Positions 17,199 to 25,826 of a DNA stretch of 63,794 nucleotides are shown here, one piece after another (position 1 is the stretch's first letter; the number at the start of each line of letters is the position of its first letter). A model generated the notes under the pieces. That model did not search any database. It saw only the letters and a program-made list of their open reading frames with translations, and had not been told where the DNA came from. The translations under genes and the position numbers were made by a program. Source of the DNA: CAYXGZ01 sp964464755 (lineage in GTDB: Bacteria; Planctomycetota; MHYJ01; JACPRB01); assembly GCA_964464755.1 (NCBI GenBank), contig CAYXGZ010000020.1, forward strand, positions 1 to 63,794, in the 5' to 3' direction.

Positions 17199-18899
17199 AT
17201 GCGACGTTGGATTCTCGCTCTCGCGGTGTCGGTGTCGGCGCTTCCGGCCCTCGCGCAGGATCCGCCGCCCGCTCCCGCCCCCACGCCCGCCCCGGCGGCC
17301 ACTCCCGCCCCGACGCCGGCTCCCGGTCCCGGCGACCGCGTGCCGCTGCCCGCGATCCTGGACAGCTGGTACAAGATCGAGCAGGACCGCGAGGCCTCCG
17401 GCTGGCTCCACGAGAAGATCACGACGACCAACGGCTCCCGGACGAAGTACGACTACTTCCTCGAGGCCCAGTTCAACTACATGGTGAAGCTGCCCTCGGG
17501 CGAGCAGAACCTCTCCATCCAGATGGAGGGCCGGCTCCAGCTCGAGGACGACTTCGACATCTATTCCGGCACCTGGTCGGCCCGGTTCAACAACGCCTCC
17601 ACGGTCACGATCGGCGTGCGGACGGACGACGACGCCGGCAAGCGCACGGTCAACCTGAGCATCCCCGGTGAGTCGACGAACGACCCCAAGATCGAGCGCG
17701 AGCTCGAGATGGCGACCGAGGACTCCTTCCTCCCCTTCCGCTCGCTGCTGATGTTCAAGCTCCGGCAGCGCGGGGACCTGGCCCAGCCGAACAACTTCCG
17801 CCTGCCGACGATCCCGGTCGCGGGCCTGGACAAGGGCGCGGAGAAGTCCTCCTCCATGGTCCAGATCCGGGTGACGTCGATGGAGGACCGCGAGGTCCTC
17901 GGCAAGATGGTGAAGGTGACCCCGGTCATCGTGGACGCCCAGGAGGTGGACAACCTCCCCGTCCTCAACCAGTTCTGGATCGACAAGTACGGCCGCCTGG
18001 TGGAGGCCTCCGTCGAGAAGGGCACCGTCCTCATCAAGCTGGCGAAGGACTCCGAGGCGGCCATGTCCGGCCTGGGCGGCGTGCCCAACCGCGGCTGGCG
18101 CGACCCCTTCAGCAAGAGCGAGGCGCTGACGCCGATCGTCAAGACGAAGGCGAAGGCCGGCGGCACCGCCGAGGTCAAGAAGACCGAGGAGCTGAAGCCG
18201 GACGAGCTCCGCAAGAACCTGGACAAGGCCAAGGAGCTCATCCAGGACCTCCGCGCGGCCGTCTCCAAGAACGACCAGGCCGTGGCCGACGCGACCTACA
18301 AGAAGTTCCTGCAGATGCACAAGCTGCTCCTGCCCCAGTGCAACGACCCGCTGAACAAGACCGAGCTGACCACGCTGAAGAGCGAGGCCGAGAAGCTCAC
18401 CGGCGGCGTCAACAAGCTCCTGCAGGAGGCCCAGAACCTCGTGCAGAAGGCGCACGACGCCTACCAGGCGGACCAGATCGAGCGCATCGACGAGATCCTC
18501 AAGCAGCTCGCCCAGCTCAAGGAGCGGGACGAGTTCGTCAACGACGAGCGCATCGTCGAGGTCGACAAGGCCTCGAAGGTCGTCGCCCAGAAGCGGGCGC
18601 AGGCCCAGGCCCGCATCGAGCTGGCGAAGAAGCAGATCGAGCTCGTCGGCACGATCACGGCGACGGAGGCGGTCCTCGACACGCTCAAGGTCGAGCTGGT
18701 CGTGGGCGGCGCGCGCGTCGCGGTGGTCGAGCCCGTCAAGGCGGTCCGCGAGGTGACGTACGCCGTCGTCAACGGCGAGCCGTACCGCGAGGGGGACATG
18801 GTGCCCAGCCTCGGGGTCAAGATCGAGAAGATCCACCGGCACGCGATCGTGATCTCCTACAAGGGGGAGATCCGCGAAGTGCCGATCAAGAAGAACTAA
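17199..18899 (+). CDS. Exported protein with GspB/PilP-like C-terminal domain
   Basis: 566-residue exported protein: signal peptide ending ALAQ (about residue 20), a proline/alanine-rich linker (22-45), a beta-rich domain (about 50-290), a Lys/Glu-rich helical region (about 310-490) and a compact C-terminal domain. That last domain (TYAVVNGEPYREGDMVPSLGVKIEKIHRHAIVISYKG) closely resembles the GspB/PilP-type domain (ING..Y.EGD......V..I....V.LSYKG) found in type II secretion and type IV pilus inner-membrane partners of secretins. The secretin gene follows 27 nt downstream, which supports a role as a secretin-associated periplasmic protein. The large N-terminal domain is unrecognised. Confidence 0.65.
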   Translation: MRRWILALAVSVSALPALAQDPPPAPAPTPAPAATPAPTPAPGPGDRVPLPAILDSWYKIEQDREASGWLHEKITTTNGSRTKYDYFLEAQFNYMVKLPSGEQNLSIQMEGRLQLEDDFDIYSGTWSARFNNASTVTIGVRTDDDAGKRTVNLSIPGESTNDPKIERELEMATEDSFLPFRSLLMFKLRQRGDLAQPNNFRLPTIPVAGLDKGAEKSSSMVQIRVTSMEDREVLGKMVKVTPVIVDAQEVDNLPVLNQFWIDKYGRLVEASVEKGTVLIKLAKDSEAAMSGLGGVPNRGWRDPFSKSEALTPIVKTKAKAGGTAEVKKTEELKPDELRKNLDKAKELIQDLRAAVSKNDQAVADATYKKFLQMHKLLLPQCNDPLNKTELTTLKSEAEKLTGGVNKLLQEAQNLVQKAHDAYQADQIERIDEILKQLAQLKERDEFVNDERIVEVDKASKVVAQKRAQAQARIELAKKQIELVGTITATEAVLDTLKVELVVGGARVAVVEPVKAVREVTYAVVNGEPYREGDMVPSLGVKIEKIHRHAIVISYKGEIREVPIKKN

Positions 18900-18926
18900 C
18901 CGGTCGGGAATCATCAAGGAGGCCGT

Positions 18927-20930
18927 ATGAAGGGTGCTCGGAAGCTGTCCGTCGTGGCCGCGCTCCTCGCCGCCATGGCCGCCCCCGCGTTCGCTCAGGC
19001 CGATCCGGCGAAGCCCGGGCAGGACAAGCCCCAGACCCCGGACGAGATCGCCCGCCGGCAGATCGAGGAGAACTACCGGGCGCTCCTGGCCGGCGCGGAC
19101 GTGAAGGTCTCCATGGACTTCCGGACCGCGAAGGTCCAGGAGATCGTCGCGGAGTTCCGCCGCCAGGTCCGGAACATGAACTTCGACCTCGTCGCCACGA
19201 ACATCCCCGAGGAGTACCGCGTCGAGGAGTTCGTCGTCCGCGGCGAGCACTGGCGCTCGGCGCTCGAGGCCTTCGCCAAGAAGGCGGAGCTGACGGTCGA
19301 GGACCTCTCCCCGACCCTGATCCGCCTCAACCGGCCCCCGCGCGTCACGTTCGCGTTCAAGGACGCCGACGTGAAGACCGTGATCGACCTGATCGCGCGG
19401 ATGTCCGGCGCCAACATCATCATGAACACGGGCGGCCAGACGGGCATCAAGGGCACGATCACGATGTCCGTGAACAACGTGCCGTGGCCCCAGGTCCTCG
19501 CCGCGGTGGTCAAGACCCTCGGCTACACGACGGTGCGCGAGGACTACGACATCATCCGCGTCGTGACGCCCCAGGAACTGCTCAAGCAGATCGAGAACCG
19601 GGTCTTCAAGCTCAAGTACATCACGGCGCCCGAGCCCTACCGGGCCCGCATCGAGGAGAGCAAGCAGATCAAGGGTACCGGCACCACGCCGCCGGTCTCC
19701 GTCGAGGACATCGACAAGCAGTTCTTCTTCCTGACCCTGATCCGGGGCTCGCTGACCCGCGACGCGAACAACGCGATCATCGGCCGGATGAACTTCGACC
19801 CCAAGGCGATGTGCATCGTGGTCAACGACACCCGGGTCGCCCTCGACACGATCGAGAAGATCATCCAGGTCCTCGACGTCGAGCCGCCCCAGGTCATGAT
19901 CGACCTGAAGTACATCAGCACGATCAACGAGGACCTGCTGACCTTCGGCGTGAACTACTCGCTGGCCGGCCAGGACGGCCTGGGCATCACGACCAAGCTG
20001 ATCCCGCCCGTCCGCAGCGACGCGGCGACCACGACCGCGGGCACGAACACGTTCTCGCCCTTCACGACGGGCGGCTCTGGCCTGCTGACCCGCCTGCCCT
20101 TCGGCCTCGGCGGCACCCCGTTCGACCAGAAGCACTACTTCTTCTCCCAGTACGACATGTCCGCCGCGTTCCGCGCCTTCAAGCGCGACCGCTTCAGCCG
20201 CCTCCTGCAGGAGCCGTCCCTGACCGTGGTCGACAACACCGAGGCGACGATCTTCGTCGGCGAGAACATCCCCTACGCGGAGAGCCGCGCGATCACGACG
20301 GCCACCGGCGCCGTCACCCTGACGATCGGCGAGGGCGCCAAGTCGCCCGTCCGCGTCGGCTTCCAGCTCCTGGTCATCCCGCACATCATCAAGGAGACCA
20401 ACCGGGTCCTCCTGACGGTGATCCCCTCGAACGAGTTCCTGTCCGGCCAGTCGACGAACTCGACCACGCCGGCCGGCTTCGACCACTTCTTCCTGCAGGG
20501 CGGCGCGGGCGGCTCGGACGCCTCGATCGACCTGCCCCGCGTCGCGAACTCGACGCTCGTCACGCGCCTCATGGTGGAGAACGGCCGGACCGTCGTCATC
20601 GGCGGCCTGAAGACCGAGCGCTCCGTCTACGAGGACAAGAAGGTCCCCTTCCTGGGCGACCTGCCCCTCATCGACTTCCTCTTCAAGCAGCGCAACGACA
20701 GCGTCCGCAAGGAGAGCCTCCTGATCTTCCTGACCCCGCGCATCATCGCGTCCTCCAACGCCCTCACCGAGGACACCCAGCGCCTGGTCCGGGAGACCGA
20801 GGAGCGCAGCCGCAAGGAGATCGAGGAACTCAAGGCCCGCCGTCGCGCCGAGGACGTCAAGAAGGCCGACGAGCAGAAGATGCAGGACGCGGCCTCCGAG
20901 CTCGAGAAGATCCGGCAGGGCGTGAAGTAG
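18927..20930 (+). CDS. Secretin (GspD/PilQ family) outer-membrane channel
   Basis: 667-residue exported secretin that would form the outer-membrane channel of a type II secretion or type IV pilus machine. After a signal peptide (ending AFAQA) come a basic N-domain, an STN/N0-like region (KVSMDFRTAKVQEIVAEFRRQ), a second N-domain (VTFAFKDADVKTVIDLIARMSGANIIMN), N1-type repeats, and the beta-barrel secretin domain (LLQEPSLTVVDNTEATIFVGENIPY; VPFLGDLPLIDFLFK; LLIFLTPRII). A charged helical tail ends the protein. AAGGAGG precedes ATG 18927. It shares an operon with the GspB-like gene; PilT and a GspC-like gene lie 4-6 kb downstream. Confidence 0.9.
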   Translation: MKGARKLSVVAALLAAMAAPAFAQADPAKPGQDKPQTPDEIARRQIEENYRALLAGADVKVSMDFRTAKVQEIVAEFRRQVRNMNFDLVATNIPEEYRVEEFVVRGEHWRSALEAFAKKAELTVEDLSPTLIRLNRPPRVTFAFKDADVKTVIDLIARMSGANIIMNTGGQTGIKGTITMSVNNVPWPQVLAAVVKTLGYTTVREDYDIIRVVTPQELLKQIENRVFKLKYITAPEPYRARIEESKQIKGTGTTPPVSVEDIDKQFFFLTLIRGSLTRDANNAIIGRMNFDPKAMCIVVNDTRVALDTIEKIIQVLDVEPPQVMIDLKYISTINEDLLTFGVNYSLAGQDGLGITTKLIPPVRSDAATTTAGTNTFSPFTTGGSGLLTRLPFGLGGTPFDQKHYFFSQYDMSAAFRAFKRDRFSRLLQEPSLTVVDNTEATIFVGENIPYAESRAITTATGAVTLTIGEGAKSPVRVGFQLLVIPHIIKETNRVLLTVIPSNEFLSGQSTNSTTPAGFDHFFLQGGAGGSDASIDLPRVANSTLVTRLMVENGRTVVIGGLKTERSVYEDKKVPFLGDLPLIDFLFKQRNDSVRKESLLIFLTPRIIASSNALTEDTQRLVRETEERSRKEIEELKARRRAEDVKKADEQKMQDAASELEKIRQGVK

Positions 20931-20979
20931 CGGCGCGGGTCGTCCCCGCGTCCGCCCCGGGGCCCTGAAGAAATATTCG

Positions 20980-21015
20980 GACCCGGTCCCCCCCCGTTCG
21001 GGGCGGGGCCGGGTC
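20980..21015 (+). terminator. Large GC hairpin after the secretin gene, possible terminator
   Basis: GACCCGG (20980-20986) pairs perfectly with CCGGGTC (21009-21015), and the C-rich and G-rich runs between them extend the stem around a GTTC loop. There is no T-tract on the plus strand, so it is either a non-canonical terminator or an RNA-stabilising hairpin between the secretin and the DUF2344 gene. Confidence 0.35.
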
Positions 21016-21056
21016 CCGTCCGTCCGCCCCCCGGCCGCCCCCGGTCCGAGTCCGCC

Positions 21057-21683
21057 ATGAACATCTTCCCGTACCGGGTGAGGTTCTCGAAGACGGGGCG
21101 CATGCGCTTCCTGTCCCACCACGACCTCATGCGCCTCTTCGAGCGGGCCCTCCGCCGCTCCGGCCTGCCCCTGCGCTTCACCGAGGGCTTCAACCCCCAC
21201 CCGATCCTCTCTTTCCCGACCGCGCTCGGCCTGGGCCTCGAGAGCCGCGACGAGATCATGGAGGTGGAGTTCAGCTCCTGGATCGCCCCCAAGAAGGTCG
21301 AGGCCCTGCTCGGCGCCCAGTTCCCCGAGGGCCTGAAGGTCAACTCCGTCGAGGCCTTCGCGCGCAAGGACCGCTCCGCCGTCCTCTTCGTCGAGTACGA
21401 GGCCGCCCTGGCCGCCGCGCCCGGGGACCTCGCGGAGCGCATCGCCGCGCTGCTCGCCGCCAAGGAGTTCAAGATCGAGCGGCGCAGCGACAAGGGCTCC
21501 AAGACCATCGACGTCCGGCGCTACGTCCAGGCCCTGGAAGCCGACGGGGCCCGCGTCCTGCTGCGGATCCTGGTGACCGACCAGGGCACCGCCAAGCCCG
21601 AGGAGGTGCTCCGCGCCGTCGGCATCGAGCCCGGCCCGGGCGTCCGCCTCGTGAAGACCTACACGGAGGTCGGCGTCCGATGA
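21057..21683 (+). CDS. TIGR03936/DUF2344 family protein
   Basis: 208-residue protein of the DUF2344 family, often fused to or encoded beside radical-SAM proteins and RNase G/E. The signature is the N-terminal YRVRFSKTGRMRFLSHHDLMRLFERALRRSGLP...FNPHP segment. The biochemical role is not established; neighbourhood with RNase G is conserved in many bacteria and suggests RNA-related work. Here it stands alone, without a radical-SAM domain, and its stop overlaps the RNase G start (ATGA at 21680), implying coupled translation. Confidence 0.85.
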   Translation: MNIFPYRVRFSKTGRMRFLSHHDLMRLFERALRRSGLPLRFTEGFNPHPILSFPTALGLGLESRDEIMEVEFSSWIAPKKVEALLGAQFPEGLKVNSVEAFARKDRSAVLFVEYEAALAAAPGDLAERIAALLAAKEFKIERRSDKGSKTIDVRRYVQALEADGARVLLRILVTDQGTAKPEEVLRAVGIEPGPGVRLVKTYTEVGVR

Positions 21684-23215
21684 GCGATCCGGCCGCGGCC
21701 CCCCGGCGCACCGTGATGCTCGTCAACGCCCTCGAGAAGGAGGAGACGCGCATCGCCCTCCTCGTCGACGGGCGGCTCGAGGACTACCACGTCGAGCGGA
21801 GCTCCCGGGAGACCCTCGTCGGCAACATCTACAAGGGGCGCGTCGAGAACGTCCACGCGAGCCTCCAGGCCGCGTTCGTCTCGATCGGCCTCGCCCGCAA
21901 CGCCTTCCTCCACGTCTCCGAGGTCCACGAGCCGGGGAAGACCCGGCCCGCCGGCGGCCGGCCCGGGCCCCGGAGGCTCATCCAGAACCTCCTCCACGTC
22001 GGCGAGGAGATCCTCGTCCAGGTCATCCGCGACGAGTTCGGGGAGAAGGGCCCCTCGGTCACCATGGAGCTCGGGATCCCCGGGCGCTTCCTCGTCCTCA
22101 CGCCGCTGACCCCGCAGGTCGGCGTCTCCAAGAAGATCGTCCTGCCCGCCCAGCGCGTCGAGCTCAAGTCCTCCATGCGCGACCTCGCCGAGCGCCGCGC
22201 CGGCGAACTCGGCTTCATCGTCCGCACCGCGGGGGGCGACACCGACCCGGCCGACCTCGAGGCGGACCTCGACTTCCTCGTCCGGCTCTGGAAGGGCGTG
22301 GAGGAGAAGGCCCGCGCCGCCCCGGCCCCCGCGCTGCTCTACCGCGAGGACGACCTCGTGCTGCGCACCGTCCGCGACTTCTTCACCAAGGAGATCGACG
22401 AGGTCGTCGTCGACGCGCCCGAGGTCCGCGACCGCCTCGCCGCCTTCTTCGGCCACGTCATGCCGCGCTACGCCGACCGCCTCGTCTTCCACGGCGGCCC
22501 GACCCCGATCTTCCACAAGCACGGCCTCGAGGCGCAGATCGACCAGCTCAACCAGAAGGTCGTCAACCTGCCCTCGGGCGGGACGCTCGTCCTCGAGCAG
22601 ACCGAGGCCCTCACGGCGATCGACGTGAACAGCGGGCGGCTCGTGCGCGAGTCGAACCCCGAGGAACTGGCCCTGCGCACGAACCTCGAGGCCGCCCGCG
22701 AGGTCGTCCGCCAGCTCCGGCTGCGCGACATCGGCGGGATCATCGTGATCGACTTCATCGACATGAAGCAGGACCGCAACCGGCGCGCCGTCGAGGACGC
22801 GGTGCGCGACGAGATGCGCCGCGACCGGGCGCAGAGCGTCATCCTGCCGATGAGCCAGTTCTGCCTCGTGCAGATCGCCCGGCAGAAGACGCGGCCGAGC
22901 GTCGCGAGCGTCGCCAACGACCCCTGCCCGGCCTGCGGCGGCACGGGCTTCGTCAAGAGCACGGAGTCGGTCACCCTCGAGGTGGTCCGGGCCCTCAAGG
23001 GCACGCTGGAGCGCTCGGACATCGCGACCGTCGAGGTCCGCGTCGGCCCCGACGCCCACCGGCTCCTGGAGGCGAAGAAGCCCGAGATCGACGAGATGGA
23101 GCGGAGCTTCGCGAAGCGCATCAAGCTGGTCCGGGTGCGGGACCTGCCGGACAACCGGGTGGAGTTCACCTGCTACAACCCCGCGGGGGAGAAGGTGTTC
23201 GACTTCGTCCGGTAG
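21680..23215 (+). CDS. rng: Ribonuclease G/E family endoribonuclease
   Basis: 511-residue endoribonuclease of the RNase E/G family, acting in 5S/16S rRNA maturation and mRNA decay. The N-terminal S1 domain is interrupted by the RNase H-like subdomain (NIYKGRVENVHASLQAAFVSIG, FLHVSEV). The catalytic DNase I-like region includes AIDVNSGR and IIVIDFIDM, whose aspartates bind Mg2+. The zinc-link CPACGG follows. The length is that of RNase G; there is no C-terminal degradosome scaffold as in E. coli RNase E. Upstream is DUF2344, downstream rplU with its own promoter. Confidence 0.92.
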   Translation: MSDPAAAPRRTVMLVNALEKEETRIALLVDGRLEDYHVERSSRETLVGNIYKGRVENVHASLQAAFVSIGLARNAFLHVSEVHEPGKTRPAGGRPGPRRLIQNLLHVGEEILVQVIRDEFGEKGPSVTMELGIPGRFLVLTPLTPQVGVSKKIVLPAQRVELKSSMRDLAERRAGELGFIVRTAGGDTDPADLEADLDFLVRLWKGVEEKARAAPAPALLYREDDLVLRTVRDFFTKEIDEVVVDAPEVRDRLAAFFGHVMPRYADRLVFHGGPTPIFHKHGLEAQIDQLNQKVVNLPSGGTLVLEQTEALTAIDVNSGRLVRESNPEELALRTNLEAAREVVRQLRLRDIGGIIVIDFIDMKQDRNRRAVEDAVRDEMRRDRAQSVILPMSQFCLVQIARQKTRPSVASVANDPCPACGGTGFVKSTESVTLEVVRALKGTLERSDIATVEVRVGPDAHRLLEAKKPEIDEMERSFAKRIKLVRVRDLPDNRVEFTCYNPAGEKVFDFVR

Positions 23216-23225
23216 CCCGTTCCCC

Positions 23226-23254
23226 TTGATTCCCGCCCCCCTTTCGGGTACTCT
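23226..23254 (+). promoter_or_regulatory. Sigma70-type promoter for rplU-obg
   Basis: TTGATT (23226-23231), 17-nt spacer, TACTCT (23249-23254). The predicted transcript starts about 20 nt before the AGGAGG Shine-Dalgarno of rplU (start 23282). Confidence 0.55.
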
Positions 23255-23281
23255 TCCGCTCCCCGCAGGAGGTTTCCGAGC

Positions 23282-23590
23282 ATGTACGCGATCATCCGTG
23301 ACGGCGGCCGGCAGCTGCGCGTCGAGAAGGGCGCGACGTACCAGTTCGACCGCAAGCCCGACGCCAAGGGCCAGGTCGAGTTCAAGGACGTCCTGGTCCT
23401 GCACGACGGCTCCAAGGTCAAGGTCGGCCAGCCCGTCGTCTCCGGCGCCAAGGTCGTCGGCGAGGTCGTCAAGGAGATCAAGGGCGAGAAGCTGCGGGTC
23501 TACAAGTACCGCCGGCGCGAGGGCTACCACAAGACCATCGGCCACCGCCAGCAGTACACCCTCATCAAGATCACGGACATCGTCGGGTAG
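23282..23590 (+). CDS. rplU: 50S ribosomal protein L21
   Basis: 102-residue ribosomal protein of the large subunit, binding 23S rRNA. MYAIIRDGGRQLRVEKGATYQFDR and the C-terminal KYRRREGYHKTIGHRQQYTLIKI are standard L21 signatures. AGGAGG lies 8 nt upstream of the ATG. In most bacteria rpmA (L27) follows directly; here only 21 nt separate L21 from Obg, so rpmA is absent from its usual place. Confidence 0.95.
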   Translation: MYAIIRDGGRQLRVEKGATYQFDRKPDAKGQVEFKDVLVLHDGSKVKVGQPVVSGAKVVGEVVKEIKGEKLRVYKYRRREGYHKTIGHRQQYTLIKITDIVG

Positions 23591-23611
23591 CCCGGCCCGG
23601 CGGAACCCCCC

Positions 23612-24658
23612 ATGTTCCGCGACGAAGTCACCCTCCGCGTGAAGGCCGGTGACGGCGCCGACGGCGTCGTGGCCATGCACCGAGAGAAGTACGTCACGCG
23701 CGGCGGTCCCATCGGCGGCGACGGCGGCAAGGGCGGCGACATCGTCTTCGTCGGCGACGAGAACCGCAACACCCTCTACCACCTGATCCACCAGCCCAAG
23801 TTCTCCGCCGCCCCCGGCGACCGCGGCGACCACCGGGGCTGCACCGGGCGCAACGGGCTCGACCTCGAGATCTTCGTGCCGCTCGGCACCCTCATCCGCG
23901 ACGCCCGCAGCGGCGCGCTCCTCAAGGACCTCTCGGTGCACGGCCAGCGCGTCGTCATCTGCAAGGGCGGCAAGGGCGGCCGCGGCAACCGGCGCTTCGC
24001 CACGGCGACCCGCCAGACCCCGCGCTTCGCCGAGAAGGGCGAGCGGGGCGAGGAGCGCCAGCTCCGCCTCGAGCTGCGGATGATCGCCGACGTCGGCCTC
24101 GTCGGCCTGCCCAACGCGGGCAAGTCGACGCTCATGTCGCGGCTCTCCGCGGCCCGCCCCCGCATCGCGGCCTACCCCTTCACCACGATCATCCCGAGCC
24201 TCGGAATCCTCAAGCTCGACGACATCCGCACCTGCGTGCTCGCCGACCTCCCGGGGCTCATCGAGGGCGCGCACGAGGGGAAGGGGCTCGGCGACCAGTT
24301 CCTCCGGCACGTCGAGCGCACCCGGATCATCCTCCACCTCGTCGACGTGGGCCCCATGCCGATGCGCCCGGCCGCCGAGGCCTACCGGGTGATCCGCGCG
24401 GAGTTGAACAGCTACAGCCCGGTCCTCGCCTCCAAGCCGGAGATCGTCGCGGCCACGAAGCTCGACGCCGTCGAGGCCCGCAAGCCGATCCTCGACCTGA
24501 AGCGCGCCGTCAAGAAGGCCACCGGCGGCCAGGTCCTCGAGGTCTCCGCCGCGACCGGCGCGGGCCTGAAGGAGCTCGTCCGGGCGATCTTCCGCACCCT
24601 CGACGAGAACGCCCCGCCGCGTCCGAATCCGCCTCCCCCGTCCCCCCCGGTCGGTTAG
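23612..24658 (+). CDS. obgE: GTPase Obg (CgtA)
   Basis: 348-residue essential GTPase involved in 50S subunit assembly and stress signalling. The glycine-rich OBG fold is visible (FRDEVTLRVKAGDGADGVVAMHREK, GGPIGGDGGKGGDIVF, CKGGKGGRGNRRFATATRQTPRFAEKGE). The G domain follows: G1 GLPNAGKST, G2 region PFTTIIPSLG, G3 DLPGLIEGAHEGKGLG, G4 AATKLD (variant of NKxD) and G5 VSAATG. It ends shortly after the G domain with a proline-rich tail, so no OCT domain is present. Identification is firm. Confidence 0.94.
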   Translation: MFRDEVTLRVKAGDGADGVVAMHREKYVTRGGPIGGDGGKGGDIVFVGDENRNTLYHLIHQPKFSAAPGDRGDHRGCTGRNGLDLEIFVPLGTLIRDARSGALLKDLSVHGQRVVICKGGKGGRGNRRFATATRQTPRFAEKGERGEERQLRLELRMIADVGLVGLPNAGKSTLMSRLSAARPRIAAYPFTTIIPSLGILKLDDIRTCVLADLPGLIEGAHEGKGLGDQFLRHVERTRIILHLVDVGPMPMRPAAEAYRVIRAELNSYSPVLASKPEIVAATKLDAVEARKPILDLKRAVKKATGGQVLEVSAATGAGLKELVRAIFRTLDENAPPRPNPPPPSPPVG

Positions 24659-24685
24659 AATCCACTCGGAACCGAGGAACCCTGC

Positions 24686-25786
24686 ATGGAACTCGCCAGC
24701 ATCTTCGCCGCGATGGTCAAGGAGGACGCCTCCGACCTCTTCCTCAAGGTCGGCGCCCCACCGGCCATCCGCGTCATCGGCCGCGTCCTCACGATGGGCG
24801 GCGCCCCGATGACCGAAGAGAACATGATGGAGATCTTCAACGAGGTCACCGACGACTTCGCGAAGAAGCGCTTCTCCGAGCGGGGCGAGGTGGACGTCTC
24901 CTACGAGATCTACGGCGTCGGCCGCTTCCGCGCCAACATCTTCCGCCAGCGCGGCTACATCGGCATGGTCTTCCGCCACATCCACTCGAAGATCCCGAGC
25001 CTCGAGGAGCTCAACCTCCCCGCCGAGTCGATGAAGCGCCTCGCGCTGCTGCCCCGCGGCCTGATCCTGGTGACCGGCACCGCCGGCTCCGGCAAGTCCA
25101 CGACCATCGCCTCGATGCTCCAGTACGTCAACCAGACCGAGGAGAAGCACGTCATCACGGTCGAGGACCCCGTCGAGTTCACCTTCACCGACGACAAGTG
25201 CGTCATCGACCAGCGCGAGGTCGGCCAGGACACGGAGAACTTCGCCAGCGCCCTGAAGCACGCCGTCCGCCAGTCGCCCGACGTCATCTTCGTCGGCGAG
25301 ATGCGCGACATCGAGACGATGGAGGCCGCGATCAACGCGTCCGAGACGGGCCACCTCGTCTTCTCGACCCTGCACGCGCTCAACGCGATGCAGACGGTCG
25401 ACCGCATCATGAACATGTTCCCGTCGCACCAGCACGACTTCCTGCGGATGCAGCTCTCCCAGCTGCTCGAGGGCGTCATCTCCCAGCGCCTGCTGCCCAC
25501 CAAGGACGGCGGCTCCCGGATGCCCGCCATCGAGCTCATGGCCGCCACGCCCACGACCCGGGAATTGATCCTGACCGGGAAAACCCGGGAGCTGTACAAG
25601 GCGTTGAAGGACGGGCAGTACTACGGCTGCATGACGTACAACCAGTCGCTCAAGTCGCTCCTCGAGCGCGACCTGATCACGCTGGAGGACGCCCTGCACG
25701 CCGCGGACAGCCCGGACGAGCTCAAGCTGGAGCTGCGCGGAATCAGCCGCGAGTCCCAGTCCCGCAGCGGCGGGATGCGGAAGTAG
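24686..25786 (+). CDS. pilT: Type IV pilus retraction ATPase PilT
   Basis: 366-residue hexameric ATPase of the PilT/PilU family that powers pilus retraction at the inner membrane. The N-terminal PAS-like domain (DASDLFLKVGAPPAIRVIGRV) is followed by the RecA-like domain: Walker A GTAGSGKST (131-139), the Asp box VEDPVEFTF, the Walker B region DVIFVGEMRD, and the His box TGHLVFSTLHA. The PilT AIRNLIRE motif appears as TTRELILTGK, closer to PilU-type variants. No PilB/PilC/PilM gene is present in the window. TAGAAT at 24656 and a weak GAGGAA lie upstream of ATG 24686. Confidence 0.9.
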   Translation: MELASIFAAMVKEDASDLFLKVGAPPAIRVIGRVLTMGGAPMTEENMMEIFNEVTDDFAKKRFSERGEVDVSYEIYGVGRFRANIFRQRGYIGMVFRHIHSKIPSLEELNLPAESMKRLALLPRGLILVTGTAGSGKSTTIASMLQYVNQTEEKHVITVEDPVEFTFTDDKCVIDQREVGQDTENFASALKHAVRQSPDVIFVGEMRDIETMEAAINASETGHLVFSTLHALNAMQTVDRIMNMFPSHQHDFLRMQLSQLLEGVISQRLLPTKDGGSRMPAIELMAATPTTRELILTGKTRELYKALKDGQYYGCMTYNQSLKSLLERDLITLEDALHAADSPDELKLELRGISRESQSRSGGMRK

Positions 25787-25808
25787 GCGGTCCCCCTCCG
25801 GGACCGCC
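25786..25808 (+). other. Perfect 9-bp hairpin between pilT and the GspC-like gene
   Basis: GGCGGTCCC (25786-25794) pairs fully with GGGACCGCC (25800-25808) around a 5-nt loop, starting at the last base of the pilT stop codon. There is no T-tract, so it is more likely an mRNA-stability or attenuation element than a classical terminator. The next start codon is 18 nt downstream. Confidence 0.4.
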
Positions 25809-25826
25809 CACCGGAGGCAGGAAGCG

